Assembly (NCBI GenBank): GCA_030681645.1
Contig: JAUXRX010000057.1
Span: 310,001-374,000 of the forward strand
DNA: 64,000 nucleotides
Direction of reading: 5' to 3'
Source of the DNA: Archangium sp.
Lineage (GTDB): Bacteria; Myxococcota; Myxococcia; Myxococcales; Myxococcaceae
The notes below the pieces were generated by a model. It saw only the letters and a list, made by a program, of their open reading frames with translations. It searched no databases and was not told the DNA's origin. Position numbers and translations under genes: made by a program. Of the stretch, positions 1 through 11,714 are shown piece after piece (within the stretch, counting starts at the first letter, position 1; the number at the start of each line of letters is the position of its first letter).

Positions 1-1833
<1,833 letters not shown>

Positions 1834-1906
1834 GGCGCCCTTCTAACCCGGGCACTGACAACAGGCTGTCAGGGTTGTCGTCCAGCCCGAACGGATGCCG
1901 CCCCGA

Positions 1907-3112
1907 TCATCTTGTTCCGGCAGGCGATGGCGAAGTGAGCGGCTCTCGGGCAGCGAACAGGGGTCGAGCGGAGAGCGCCTCAGCGGAAGTGGCGACCTGC
2001 TCGACCTGGTAGTTCGGGAGCCCCCGAAACAGCAGGTAGTCGCCGGTCTCGAGCCGCGCCTTGACGAGCCGGCCCTCCAGATCGCGCAGGCCTATCGGAC
2101 CTGACTGCTCGCGCTCGAGAGTGAACCGAAGGTTCGCCTGGGCACCCCCATCGAGCTGCGTCACCGCACGGACCTCCGTGACCTCATCTGTGAAGGAGAG
2201 CTGCGAGCCGTGCTCGAGCCGCCCGTACGAGTTGTCGGCGAGCACCAGCTCGAACCCCCCGTCGCGAAGGATCGCGGGGCAATCGCCGCTCGGCGTATGG
2301 CCGACGACGACGCGCCGGATTCCATTCTCGAGGAGCCGCGCCACGATCTCGACTGGTGGCAGCTGGGGGTTGCCCAGCTCGTCCGTGGGGCGCGCATAGA
2401 CCACGCTGCCCTGGTTGAGCTTGTCAGGGCCCTGCGCCTGGTACGCGATCAGCGCGTCGGGCCGCCTGCCTGCCTCGAACACCGCCAGCTCGTCGCGATA
2501 GAACCGATCGAGCGTCGCCAGCCAGGCGTCCACGTCGCGCGCGGGGTCGGCCTTCGGGGTCTGCAGGAAGTTCTCGACGGTGACGCCGCCGTGGAGGAAC
2601 AGCGTCGAACCAACGCGGAACCCGAGCCGGCTCGCGTTCAGGTACGCACGCAGCTCACCGCCCGGCGCGAGGTCCGCCAGGTAGCTGTCGACCACCGCGT
2701 CGTCGTGGGCAGGTTCGCCCGCCTCGCGCAGCTCCGCCGCGCGGAACTCGAACGCCTTGCCGGCGCCCATCGTGTTCGCGAGCGTCCAGCGAAGGAGCTC
2801 CGCGCGATTCGAGGTCGCCGGCGCGCTCGGGCGCGGCTGGCCGCCAAGCTCGGTGACCAGCCGTAGCTTGTTGATGTCGCGATTTCCGGCGAGCAGGACC
2901 ACCCGGTCGCCGTACGCGCGCCGGGCCGCGAGCAGCAGCGAGACGAACCGGCGACCGTGCGCGCCGCGGTCGATCGCATCGCCACCGAACACGAAGGTGA
3001 CCCCTTCCGCGAGACGCAGCGCGCCGTCCACGAGCGAGACGTGCGGGTTGGCGGCGGTGAACGAGACCAGCTTGTCCCAGCGCCCTTCGACGTCTGTGAG
3101 CCAGGCGATCAT
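1907..3112 (-). CDS. Calcineurin-like metallophosphoesterase, variant motifs
   Basis: A 401-residue predicted metal-dependent phosphoesterase without a signal peptide. Blocks in order are TDVEG (6-10), GGDAIDRG (43-50), GNRD (76-79), a central LFLHGGV and a late VVGHTPSG, which is the order of the calcineurin-like fold. Two positions differ from the textbook pattern: the first block is D-x-E instead of D-x-H, and the third is GNRD instead of GNHD/GNHE. This suggests a divergent subfamily whose substrate cannot be told from sequence. The ATG overlaps the stop of the upstream M28 peptidase gene (ATGA), so it is the last gene of the cysS operon and probably translationally coupled. Confidence 0.8.
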   Translation of the reverse strand: MIAWLTDVEGRWDKLVSFTAANPHVSLVDGALRLAEGVTFVFGGDAIDRGAHGRRFVSLLLAARRAYGDRVVLLAGNRDINKLRLVTELGGQPRPSAPATSNRAELLRWTLANTMGAGKAFEFRAAELREAGEPAHDDAVVDSYLADLAPGGELRAYLNASRLGFRVGSTLFLHGGVTVENFLQTPKADPARDVDAWLATLDRFYRDELAVFEAGRRPDALIAYQAQGPDKLNQGSVVYARPTDELGNPQLPPVEIVARLLENGIRRVVVGHTPSGDCPAILRDGGFELVLADNSYGRLEHGSQLSFTDEVTEVRAVTQLDGGAQANLRFTLEREQSGPIGLRDLEGRLVKARLETGDYLLFRGLPNYQVEQVATSAEALSARPLFAAREPLTSPSPAGTR

Positions 3113-4704
3113 CGACCTCCGAGCGCCCGCTTGCGCGCCGACTCGAATTCATCGCCCTTCGTCCAGGTGGGGGCCGTGGGCGCATTGGCCACCGAGAGGC
3201 CCAGCTCGAGAAACAGCCGCACGTCCTCGACCGCGCCTGACAGGTCCCAGGTGTCGGTGAGCTCGTCGGAAGGCTGGTGGTAGTGCGTGGCCTCCCACTT
3301 CTCCCGCTGCTCCCGCCCCCAGGTCTCGGGCCGTCCGATGAAGTCCTGCCCGCTCGAGAAGTAGGCCGACGGCACGCCCACCTTGGCGAAGTTGAACTGG
3401 TCCGAGCGGTAGAAGAACCCGCGATCCGACAGCGCGTCGGGCTTCACCGTGCGGCCCTGCTGCATCGCCAGCGCCACGATCAACCCGTCGAGCGACGACT
3501 TGCCCAGGCCGATCACGCTCACGTCGCGCGTGCGGCCCCAGATGTTGAGGCCGTCGAGGTTGAGGTTGGCGGCCATGCGCCCGGGCGGAACCGGGGGGTG
3601 CTCGACGAGGTACTGCGACCCGAGCAGGCCCTGCTCCTCGGCGGCCACCGACGCGAAGAGCACGCTGCGCTTCGGCGCCTTCGGCTGTGCGCTCAGATAG
3701 CGGGCGATCGCCAGCATGCCCGCCACGCCCGACGCGTTGTCGACGGCGCCGTTGTAGATGACGTCTTCGCCCGGCGCGCCGCCCTCCTTCTTCCCCAGGT
3801 GATCGTGGTGCGCGGTGTAGATCACCACCTCGGCCTTGAGCGTGGGATCAGAGCCGCGCAGCAGCCCGAGCACGTTCCCGCTCGTCTTCCGGGCCACCAC
3901 GTTGGTGAACGAGGTCGAGAGCGTCACGCCCAGCGGCACCGGGGTGAAGCGGCGCGTGTTGGCCGACACGCGCAGCAGGTCGAGGTCCTTCCCGCTCAAC
4001 GCGAGCAGCTTCCGCGTGGCGGCCTCGGTGAGCCAGCCCTTCATCTGCAGCTGGGGGCCCGAGCTCGAGGGGAGCTCGAACTGCTCCCCGGTCCACGACG
4101 TCTGCACCACCTGCCACGGATACCCGGCCGACGGCGTGGTGTGAATGATCAGGCACCCCACCGCGCCCACCTTGCGCGCCTGCTCGTACTTGTACCCCCA
4201 GCGCCCGTAATAGAGCCGCGCCCGCCCGCCGAAGAGCCCGGGGTCGTCCTCGGGGTCGCTGTTCATCACCACCAGCACCTTCCCCTTGAGGTCGACGCCC
4301 TTGAAGTCGTCCCACTGGTACTCAGGCGCGGTGATGCCGAAGCCGACGAACACGAGCTCGGCCTTGTCGATGGTCGAGGTCTTCTCCTGGTGGCCGGAGA
4401 CGACGATGAAGTCGTCCTTGAACTTGAGCGAGAGCCCCTTGACGGTGAGCGTGTCCGGGTGGCCGTTGACGCCCACCATCTCGACCCGCTGCACCCAGCC
4501 GCCGTCCGGAGCACCCGGCTCCAGCCCCATCGCCTCGAACTGGGCCGCGATGTACTCCTGCGCGAGGCGATCTCCCTGCGTGGCCGGACCACGCCCCTCG
4601 AGCAGGTCGGAGGCGAGGAAGCGGATGTGCCCGCGCAGCTCGGCGGGGTCGATCGGCTTCACCGCCGGAGCGGCAGCCAGCAGGGAGAGCACGACCGCCA
4701 GCAT
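3109..4704 (-). CDS. Exported M28-family zinc peptidase with PA-like insert
   Basis: A 531-residue secreted or periplasmic peptidase. Residues 1 to about 17 form a short signal peptide. A protease-associated-like region (about 110-200, with VGFGITAPEYQWDDFKG) precedes the M28 catalytic domain. The zinc-site blocks are AHHDHLG (298-304), VDNASG (321-326), the glutamate pair in AAEEQGLLGS (355-364), NLDGLN, and a late THYHQPSDE. M28 enzymes remove N-terminal residues from peptides using two zinc ions. The start overlaps the cysS stop by one base (TGATG), and the stop overlaps the downstream phosphoesterase start, so it sits in the middle of a three-gene coupled operon. Substrate specificity is unknown. 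Confidence 0.9.
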   Translation of the reverse strand: MLAVVLSLLAAAPAVKPIDPAELRGHIRFLASDLLEGRGPATQGDRLAQEYIAAQFEAMGLEPGAPDGGWVQRVEMVGVNGHPDTLTVKGLSLKFKDDFIVVSGHQEKTSTIDKAELVFVGFGITAPEYQWDDFKGVDLKGKVLVVMNSDPEDDPGLFGGRARLYYGRWGYKYEQARKVGAVGCLIIHTTPSAGYPWQVVQTSWTGEQFELPSSSGPQLQMKGWLTEAATRKLLALSGKDLDLLRVSANTRRFTPVPLGVTLSTSFTNVVARKTSGNVLGLLRGSDPTLKAEVVIYTAHHDHLGKKEGGAPGEDVIYNGAVDNASGVAGMLAIARYLSAQPKAPKRSVLFASVAAEEQGLLGSQYLVEHPPVPPGRMAANLNLDGLNIWGRTRDVSVIGLGKSSLDGLIVALAMQQGRTVKPDALSDRGFFYRSDQFNFAKVGVPSAYFSSGQDFIGRPETWGREQREKWEATHYHQPSDELTDTWDLSGAVEDVRLFLELGLSVANAPTAPTWTKGDEFESARKRALGGR

Positions 4705-6173
4705 CAGGCCGCGATCTTCCAGGTGGTGCCGGTGGGCGAGTCCATCAGCTCCACGCCCATCGCCTTCGCCTCGGCGCGAATGCGATCCGACTCGGCGTAG
4801 TTCTTCGCGGCGCGGGCGGCGTCACGGGCGGCGACCATCTCCTGCACCTTCTTCGCGTCGATGCCGCGCGCGATCACCAGGCGATCGCGGTGACGCAGCA
4901 GCCACTCGGCCGCGTCCGTCTCGAAGAGCCCGAGGGCCGCGGCGATCTTCCGCGCCACCTCGCGCAGCGCGACGAGCGTGCGGCCCACCATCGCCTTGTC
5001 CTTCACCGGCGACTTGGGATCGGTGAGCGCGTTGAACTCACCGAACAGCCCCGACAGCGCGCCCAGCCCGCCGGGGAAGTTGAAGTCGTCGCTCACCTGT
5101 TCATCGAACTCGGTCAGAAACCGCTGCGGATCTCCGTGGAGCGGACCGGTGCCGAAGTCCTTCCCCGCGATGCGCTCGTCCACCTTCTTGAGCGTCTCGT
5201 AGAAGTAGCCCATGCGCGCCTCGGCATCGGCGAGCGACTTGTCGGTGAACGCCAGCTGCTGCCGGTAGTGCGTCGAGAGAAAGAAGTAGCGCAGCGCCTC
5301 GGCGTCGACCTTCTCGAGCGCGTCGCGCAGCCGCACCACGTTCCCCAGCGACTTGCTCATCTTCGCGCCCTCGAGATCGAGGAAGCCGCCGTGCATCCAG
5401 CAATTGCACAGCGTCTTGCCGCTCGCCGCTTCCGACTGGGCGATCTCGTTCTCGTGGTGGGGGAAGATCAGATCGAGCCCGCCGCCGTGCAGGTCGAAGG
5501 TCTCCCCCAGGTACTTCGCGCTCATCGCCGAGCACTCGATGTGCCAGCCCGGCCGCCCCGCGCCCCAGGGTGAAGGCCACGACGGCTCGCCCGGCTTGGC
5601 CGCCTTCCACAGGGCGAAGTCGAGCGGGTCGCGCTTCTGCTCACCGACGAGCTCACGCTCGCCTGCACCCGCGATCAGATCGTCGAGGTTGCGCTTCGAG
5701 AGCTTGAGGTACTCGGGGTACTTGCGCACCTCGAAGTAGACGTCGCCGCCAGACACGTAGGCCGCGTTGCGCGCGACCAGCTTCTCGATGATCGCGACGA
5801 TCTCCGGGATCGTCTCCGAGACCTTCGGCGAGACGTCAGGGGGCAGCAGTCGCAGCTGCTTGGCGTCAGCCTCGAACTCCCGCACGAAGCGCGCCGCGAG
5901 CGCGATCGCGTCTTCGCCGGTCTCCTTCGCCGCCTTGATGATCTTGTCGTCGACGTCGGTGTAGTTGCGGACGTACTTCACCTCGAAGCCGCGATAGCGG
6001 AGGTAGCGCACCACCGTGTCGAACGAGGTGAAGGTGCGGGCGTTGCCGATGTGAACGAAGCTGTAGACCGTCGGGCCGCAGACGTAGATGCCCACTTTTC
6101 CCGGGGTTACGGGCTGGAGCGGAACCTTGGCCTGCTGCAACGTGTTGAAGACGCGGATCTCGGGGGAAGCCAT
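4704..6173 (-). CDS. cysS: Cysteinyl-tRNA synthetase
   Basis: A class I aminoacyl-tRNA synthetase that charges tRNA-Cys. The N-terminus reads IRVFNTL, typical of the family. CGPTVY (about 32-37) supplies the first zinc cysteine, HIGN (about 41-44) is the HIGH signature, and the KMSKS loop is near residue 270. [10 protein letters not shown] is also present. The length of 489 residues is normal. I chose the ATG at 6173 because the protein then begins just before the conserved core; a TTG at 6200 would add nine residues, and neither has a strong ribosome binding site. It is the first gene of the operon with the M28 peptidase and phosphoesterase. No functional link to those genes is evident. Confidence 0.97.
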   Translation of the reverse strand: MASPEIRVFNTLQQAKVPLQPVTPGKVGIYVCGPTVYSFVHIGNARTFTSFDTVVRYLRYRGFEVKYVRNYTDVDDKIIKAAKETGEDAIALAARFVREFEADAKQLRLLPPDVSPKVSETIPEIVAIIEKLVARNAAYVSGGDVYFEVRKYPEYLKLSKRNLDDLIAGAGERELVGEQKRDPLDFALWKAAKPGEPSWPSPWGAGRPGWHIECSAMSAKYLGETFDLHGGGLDLIFPHHENEIAQSEAASGKTLCNCWMHGGFLDLEGAKMSKSLGNVVRLRDALEKVDAEALRYFFLSTHYRQQLAFTDKSLADAEARMGYFYETLKKVDERIAGKDFGTGPLHGDPQRFLTEFDEQVSDDFNFPGGLGALSGLFGEFNALTDPKSPVKDKAMVGRTLVALREVARKIAAALGLFETDAAEWLLRHRDRLVIARGIDAKKVQEMVAARDAARAAKNYAESDRIRAEAKAMGVELMDSPTGTTWKIAA

Positions 6174-6261
6174 GGGGAGGGGCACTTTACCCACAGGCAA
6201 CCATTGGTGTCAGATGTGCGATAAATCGTCACTTACAGTCGCCTCATAAAGGAGTCCGTCC

Positions 6262-7842
6262 ATGCCCCCCAACCCCAAGCGTCCCTCCTATAAGGAGCCG
6301 ATCACGGACGAGCAGGTGTTGCAGGCAGACGATCCACGGCCCCAGCGGGTGACGCAGTTGCCTAGCAATAGTGCGGGTGGCCGCCGGGCGGCAAAGAAGG
6401 TTGAAGAGCACATCCCCACCTCCATCTTCGATACCGAGGCAGACCAGGAAATGCAGGCCGAGTACGGCGCCCAGAGTTCAGATTTCAAGCCTGCGTTCCT
6501 CTACGTCGAGCGCGGGCCGGGTGCTGGCCAGCTGCTGGAGGTGAAGCAGGGCTCGGTCGTGGTCGGTCGCGCGTCGGTCAGCGATCTGCGGCTGCAGCAC
6601 CCTTCGATTTCGCGGCGGCACACCCAGATCAAGCGCGTGGGTGAGCAGTTCTTCGTGAAGGATCTCGGCTCCCAGAACGGGACCTTCGTGAACAAGCAGC
6701 GCATCGGCACGGAGGTCGAGGTGAAGCCGGGCGATTCCATCGCCATGGGCAACGCGCTGCTGCGGCTGCGCGGTCCGCTGGCCAAGGGCGAGAAGCTGCC
6801 GGGCCAGCCGGAGAAGGAGAAGGCCCCCGAGAAGGTGAAGGAGAAGGAGCGGCCGGTCGAGAAGGCCACCAAGTCACGCATCAGCACCGCCGTGGTCGCG
6901 CGCCCAGAGCCCGCCCCGGCGGCGCCCAGCGCCACTGCGCTCAAGATCGCCGTCTTCGCCGGTGCGGTCGGCTTCAGCCTCGCGGCCGTGCTCGCGTTCG
7001 CGCTGGTCAAGACGATGTCGGGTGACAAGGCGGCGCCGACGACCGTCGCCGCGGCCCCTGAGAAGACCGACAAGGCGAAGCTCATCGACGAGGCCATCAA
7101 GCGGAAGATGGCCGAGGCGCCCAACCGCGTGGTGGTGAAGCCCGCCCCGGCACAGGAAGAAGACGTCGTCGAGTCGGACGACACGGTGACGGTCAAGGAG
7201 CAGCCGAAGGCTCCGTCGGTCGCGAAGGCGCCGTCGGTCAGCGCGGCCCCGCGTATCGCGGCTCCCCGCAAGGCTTCTCCCGCGAAGGTCGCTGCTGCTG
7301 CCGCCGAGGATGAAGAAGAGGAAGACGCTCCCGCCGCTGCGAAGGGTGGCAACAAGCGCGGGCAGATCCTCGCCGCGTACGAGAAGGGCAACGCCGAGGC
7401 CTCGCTCGAGGCCGCCAAGAAGGCCGGCGACAAGGAACTCAGCGACAAGCTCTCCCGCTTCATCGCCGCCTACGACGCGGCCAACGACGCGATGATGTCG
7501 AACAACGGCTCGGCGGCGATCGCGAACTTCCAGAAGGCGCTGCAGCTGGATGAGGGGCTGTCGAGTGGCTGGGGCAAGTACGGCGCGGAGATCCGCCGGC
7601 AGCTCTCGAACCTCTACGTGCTGGTCGGCTTGCAGTTCGTCAGCAACGGCGACCCGGACAAGGCCAAGCAGGCGTTCCAGGGCGCGCTCAAGCACGACCC
7701 GAACAACCAGCGCGCCAAGCAGCAGATCGCCAAGCTCGCACCGGCAGCGGCGAAGTCGGCTGACGATGCGTTCGAGGAGCCGGCTGCGAAGCCTGCCCCG
7801 AAGAAGAAGGCGACCTCGATCGACGACGCGTTCGGCGATTGA
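6262..7842 (+). CDS. FHA-domain membrane protein with C-terminal TPR-like region
   Basis: A 526-residue protein. Residues 77-171 form a forkhead-associated domain with the phosphothreonine-binding signature: GR at 102-103, S117 and H120 in SISRRH, and N139-G140 in SQNG. A charged Lys/Glu/Pro linker follows, then a single membrane segment at about 227-250, a second Ala/Pro/Glu-rich linker, and a helical TPR-like tail (about 370-500) that includes GDPDKAKQAFQGALKHDPNN. No signal peptide precedes the FHA domain, so it should face the cytoplasm and the TPR part the periplasm. AAAGGAG lies just before the ATG. It is probably a reader of Ser/Thr kinase signals coupled to an envelope scaffold; no kinase gene is nearby. 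Confidence 0.85.
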   Translation: MPPNPKRPSYKEPITDEQVLQADDPRPQRVTQLPSNSAGGRRAAKKVEEHIPTSIFDTEADQEMQAEYGAQSSDFKPAFLYVERGPGAGQLLEVKQGSVVVGRASVSDLRLQHPSISRRHTQIKRVGEQFFVKDLGSQNGTFVNKQRIGTEVEVKPGDSIAMGNALLRLRGPLAKGEKLPGQPEKEKAPEKVKEKERPVEKATKSRISTAVVARPEPAPAAPSATALKIAVFAGAVGFSLAAVLAFALVKTMSGDKAAPTTVAAAPEKTDKAKLIDEAIKRKMAEAPNRVVVKPAPAQEEDVVESDDTVTVKEQPKAPSVAKAPSVSAAPRIAAPRKASPAKVAAAAAEDEEEEDAPAAAKGGNKRGQILAAYEKGNAEASLEAAKKAGDKELSDKLSRFIAAYDAANDAMMSNNGSAAIANFQKALQLDEGLSSGWGKYGAEIRRQLSNLYVLVGLQFVSNGDPDKAKQAFQGALKHDPNNQRAKQQIAKLAPAAAKSADDAFEEPAAKPAPKKKATSIDDAFGD

Positions 7843-8211
7843 TCAGCGAGCACGCGCAAGGCGTCGACCGTGAGTGTCGAGTGCCACGGGGGGTCGTGCT
7901 CCAGTGCTTCGACCAGAAGTAGTCTGACGAACGGTGGGAGCGGGCACGCAAGGCAACTCGCACTCAACTCGCATCGCTGACGGGCACGCACCATCTCGAT
8001 TGGCCGGCCGATGGCACAGCCGGGTTGTTCTTTCTTGTTGTTAACTCCGTCGTCGCCGAGCTCGGATCGATCCAGGCTCTCCCTCAGTGACCCTGATCGC
8101 AGAGTCGAGTCGCTATCTGCTGGAGCCCCTGAAGTGCAGCATCAGGTCGAAGAGTACGTGCGCAGTTTCGTGCTCGCAGGTTCGTGCTCGCTCCAGAGTG
8201 ACGACTGCTCC
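7843..8211. other. Gene-poor convergent intergenic stretch
   Basis: This 369-base stretch lies between the convergent ends of the FHA gene and a lipoprotein gene. It has no frame with a good start and no clear terminator hairpin. A minus-strand frame that reads into the FHA gene contains a protein-like segment (EALEHDPPWHSTL), but without a start signal or recognisable domain it is not called. The region begins a block of less GC-biased sequence that extends to about 13400. Confidence 0.5.
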
Positions 8212-9438
8212 TCAGGGGAAGGTCGCGATGCGAGTGCGACTCACGTCAGCTCCCGAGTACGTGTACGCGGAGTTCTCAAAGCAGCCGCCTCCGAGCTCGC
8301 CTCCGAACAGCTTCACCGCTCGCCAAGTGATGGCCGCTCCGTCCACCTGAGGGCACATCAAGATGGACCGCGCACTGTTTCCGCCAGAAGCCGAAGGCCG
8401 CTCCCCTCCGGGCCATGCGGCGCATTGAACAGGTGTGTACCCGCTCGCGCTGATGACCACCTGGCGTCCTTCGAGCCGTCCCCACTCGATCTGATTGCCA
8501 TTACAGCGCCACAGCTGATCGTCCCGTCCCACCGTCCAGAGAGCACCCGTGGTTTCCGGCAGCAGCTGCCAGGTGCCGTCGAAAACAGCCAACTGCTCTG
8601 ACCCGCGCCGAGAGATCAGAATCGCGTCTTGGTTCATCACCAGGCTCGCGCCCAGCGAGCACTGAACGTCGCAAGGCTTCAGCGGAATCCGCGCAAGCTC
8701 GACGGAGAGATCAGTACGGGAGCGAAGCACCAGGACCGCGTCCTTTTGCCACACGGCCACCAGCGTGAGATTCGCGGCGACCGCAAGCGCATCGCTCGTC
8801 AACGAAGCCGTTCCCCGCCAGTCCGCGAGGGCGGTTCCCTCAGGCCACCAGCCGAGCTCGCTCGAGGTCGTCACCAGGCGGCCCTGCGCGGTCGTCCACA
8901 GCCGGGCGGAAGCGAGCTTGCTAACGCCTCCGTCAATGGAGAACGCCGTTACGTTGAATACTTCATTGCCTTCGGAGATGGTGCAGGCAACGAACTGCGG
9001 TCCGACGAATGGGTGTCCAGTGCACCGGCCATCGAACGCCGCCGTCGTCGTGCTCTCCTGGGGCGTGACGAAAAAGGCATCGGTCGTTCGCACCACTCCA
9101 CGATCGAACTCGAGTTCGATCGTGTTGTGCCCTTCGAACGGCGAAAAGAAGACCATCGCCTCGATGGTCGTGGTTCGCGTGAAGCCAGCGGTTTGGTGGC
9201 TCCTGAGGGAAGCCGTTCCTGTTCTCACCTCCTGACTGTCCGCGCCCCTGATCCGCACCTGCGGGTTCGAGGGCAGCCCGGGACCGCAGCTTCCCTCGAA
9301 CAGGTTGACCTCAATGGGCTCGAATGGGGTGTCGCGACTCTGGAAGGCATTGGCAGCGTCCATCAGCGCCCCTGGCACGCAGGGCGGTTCGCATGAAGCG
9401 AGGGCGATCGTCAGAAGCGTGGCCCTTGCGAAGTTCAT
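8212..9438 (-). CDS. Hypothetical lipoprotein, coupled to metalloprotease
   Basis: A 408-residue protein of unknown function. The N-terminus is a short hydrophobic signal ending in LASC, a lipobox, so it is probably a lipoprotein. The rest is beta-rich with several cysteines (for example DGRCTGHPF, KPCDVQC, QLWRCNGNQ) and short repeated patterns reminiscent of a propeller, but no named domain is recognised. Its ATG overlaps the stop of the upstream metalloprotease frame (ATGA), so the two are translationally coupled and may act together outside the cell. Codon choice is visibly less biased to G/C at third positions than in most of the window. Confidence 0.7.
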   Translation of the reverse strand: MNFARATLLTIALASCEPPCVPGALMDAANAFQSRDTPFEPIEVNLFEGSCGPGLPSNPQVRIRGADSQEVRTGTASLRSHQTAGFTRTTTIEAMVFFSPFEGHNTIELEFDRGVVRTTDAFFVTPQESTTTAAFDGRCTGHPFVGPQFVACTISEGNEVFNVTAFSIDGGVSKLASARLWTTAQGRLVTTSSELGWWPEGTALADWRGTASLTSDALAVAANLTLVAVWQKDAVLVLRSRTDLSVELARIPLKPCDVQCSLGASLVMNQDAILISRRGSEQLAVFDGTWQLLPETTGALWTVGRDDQLWRCNGNQIEWGRLEGRQVVISASGYTPVQCAAWPGGERPSASGGNSARSILMCPQVDGAAITWRAVKLFGGELGGGCFENSAYTYSGADVSRTRIATFP

Positions 9439-11714
9439 GGAACGCGCACCATTCCGGGGAAGTCACAGTTGCCACCAGGCGGCTCTGCGAGGTTGTAGAC
9501 GACGCGGGAGAAGATGGCACTGAACCCATCAACCCAGGTGTGGTGCAAGGCGGAGTAGTCGAAGGGCCCTCCGCCACCGTATGTGACTCGGAAACCATGG
9601 GCTCCGTGCGACCACGACTCCGAGAACAGAGTCACACCGGGGAATGAGTAGGGCTGGTGATTATCGATTCCGCCGACCTCCAAGAGCTTGCAAACGCCGG
9701 GGGTGAAACCGAACTGCGTGATGTTCGGGGCGACGAACCGGTCCTCACGTTTGCCGAACGGGCCTGCCGCCATCGTATGAACAATCGGCGTCGATCGATA
9801 GGCGACCTCTGTGTATCCCGGAGCCGGAACGAAGCAGTCGTTGACCTGAAGCCCAGGCGGAACATCGAGCAGCTCATTCACCCACACCAAGGGCTGGCCA
9901 ACCCACTTCGAGTTCACCTGATAGGTCACTTTTCGATCGAGCGGATCAGCGCAAGAAACGAGGTTGGTGCCGCCACAACGCGAGGTCACCGAGGCCACGA
10001 TTTCTCCTCCATTCAGGCTGACGAACAGCGGCGGGAGCTGCGTGTTGCTGCGACTCACCATCGACGCAAATGACGAGGTGCGAACTTCGACGTTGAGCAC
10101 ATGGCCGGAGATGGTGCAGCCCTGATACAGCCGCCCACCCTGATGGATCGTCCGTTCCCAGCTCGAAGGGAGGGCGCCAGTCTCTTCAGTGCCGGGAACG
10201 AAGAAGCGATCAAAGCCGTGACTCACGCCCGCAACGACGCCTACTGCGTCGAACGCGTTTTCGATGTTGCCGCAGTCTGAGCTCGCAATGGCCCCGACTC
10301 TGCTGCGGACCTCGGGATCGGCAATCGCGGCTCTGCAGGCGCCCAAGATTTTGAGTCGCTGGTTGAGGAAGCGATCAAAGCCCTGCATGGAATACGACGC
10401 TGATTGTCGAATCGTCTCGAACCAAAGCCTGCCCCCTACTTCAAGATCGAGAGGATCGCTGCCGCTCACCGGAGAAGGAACGCCGGTCACAGCGAGCGCA
10501 AAGGCACGATTCGGGATCCCCAGCCACGGATAGGTGCAGTCAGTCACCGTGGAGTCGCAGTCGGTCTTGTTCTGAACATTGACTACCGTCACGGGACCCC
10601 ACTCCGTGTCGGGGTCTTGCGGGTCGAGCATGTTCCGAATTCCATGCATTCCGTTTGCGGTGCCTTTGACTGTGCCTGCACCCAGCAGGAAGTCTGGATG
10701 CGGGAAGATCACCATGGCGATCACGTCCGAATAGTGCTCTGCGATTGCACCTTGCTCGAGGAAGGGCTCGGGGCTGTACGCCAGATTGGTGATGTGGTGC
10801 CCATACTCGTGCGCGTACACATCAGCGGCCGTGGTGTCAGCGCCCAAACTGATGATGGGCCGAGTCTGGCTGTAGTCACCATTCGGCACGATGTAGAACG
10901 AGGCTGCAAGGTCCGACGCAACGTCGTTCACGACGACGTCCAGGTACGAGGACGCGTTGGTCGGATGGATTCCTCCGTCACCGACAATGCTCGTCCAATT
11001 GAAAAGCCGAAGCAGTTCATCATCGATCGTCGTCGTCCATCCCCGCACGCGCGTGGAGTCGACATGTGGCGAGTTTTCTGTCCCGTTCAAGGAGATGTCC
11101 AGTTTGAATTCGGGTCCCACCAGCGGATCGATAGTCACCAGTCGTTCGCATTTATCAAAACCGCGGCGGACGCAAATGGAGCGGGTCGCACCAGTGGGTT
11201 GCCATTCCTGGTTCGGAGTCACATCACCGCCTGCAAACCTCGCACGGCCTGAGACGCGGAGCAGGCGGTTGTTGCTGGCATCCCACCAGACCCGAAGGCC
11301 GCTGAAGTCGAATCGATAGGCCAAGAACGATCCGCTCAGGCCCACCTGATCAAAAAGTTCGCTGACGAAGACGACCTTCTTCTCGGCGAAGGGCAACTCC
11401 GTCTCACAGTATTCCCCTTCTGGACACGTGGCCTCGACATTGACCGCCTGAGCGGCGTCCCTAGCATCGACCAGGGTGACTCCCTCTGCGTCGAAGGCCG
11501 GAAAGTACGGCAGACGTGCGTAGAGCTGCTGCAGTCTGTTCGACTGAAACTCAGCAGTCAGGTAGGCCCCGTCCACGGGCACTCCGTCGTACTGCTGGGA
11601 GAAGGTCAGCACGGTCCGCGAGCCGTGGGTCCACTCTCCCGCTCTTGACAAGATGGCTCTCGGGCGCGCCGTCACCGAACATCCGTTGAACCGACGCAGC
11701 GCGCATGAACTCAT
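9435..11714 (-). CDS. Thermolysin-type (M4-like) metalloprotease, catalytic part of a frameshifted gene
   Basis: This frame carries the zinc site of a thermolysin-like protease: HEYGH at about 302-306 and the third ligand in GAIAEHYSD (Glu about 326), the usual spacing for that clan. Upstream of it lies the second half of a thermolysin/fungalysin propeptide motif (FSQQYDGVPVDGAYL). The C-terminal 250 residues are cysteine-containing and beta-rich, with no domain named. The frame opens without a signal peptide, and its first residues (MSSCALRRFNG) look like out-of-frame translation. The matching N-terminal part is in the overlapping frame that ends at 11551. I infer one gene of roughly 1,080 codons (9435-12636) broken by a one-base shift between about 11625 and 11665. 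Confidence 0.75.
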   Translation of the reverse strand: MSSCALRRFNGCSVTARPRAILSRAGEWTHGSRTVLTFSQQYDGVPVDGAYLTAEFQSNRLQQLYARLPYFPAFDAEGVTLVDARDAAQAVNVEATCPEGEYCETELPFAEKKVVFVSELFDQVGLSGSFLAYRFDFSGLRVWWDASNNRLLRVSGRARFAGGDVTPNQEWQPTGATRSICVRRGFDKCERLVTIDPLVGPEFKLDISLNGTENSPHVDSTRVRGWTTTIDDELLRLFNWTSIVGDGGIHPTNASSYLDVVVNDVASDLAASFYIVPNGDYSQTRPIISLGADTTAADVYAHEYGHHITNLAYSPEPFLEQGAIAEHYSDVIAMVIFPHPDFLLGAGTVKGTANGMHGIRNMLDPQDPDTEWGPVTVVNVQNKTDCDSTVTDCTYPWLGIPNRAFALAVTGVPSPVSGSDPLDLEVGGRLWFETIRQSASYSMQGFDRFLNQRLKILGACRAAIADPEVRSRVGAIASSDCGNIENAFDAVGVVAGVSHGFDRFFVPGTEETGALPSSWERTIHQGGRLYQGCTISGHVLNVEVRTSSFASMVSRSNTQLPPLFVSLNGGEIVASVTSRCGGTNLVSCADPLDRKVTYQVNSKWVGQPLVWVNELLDVPPGLQVNDCFVPAPGYTEVAYRSTPIVHTMAAGPFGKREDRFVAPNITQFGFTPGVCKLLEVGGIDNHQPYSFPGVTLFSESWSHGAHGFRVTYGGGGPFDYSALHHTWVDGFSAIFSRVVYNLAEPPGGNCDFPGMVRVP

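Noticed and set aside
7614-7994. Minus-strand frame across the FHA gene end
   Set aside because: Most of it is antisense to the FHA gene; the unique part has no start signal or family.
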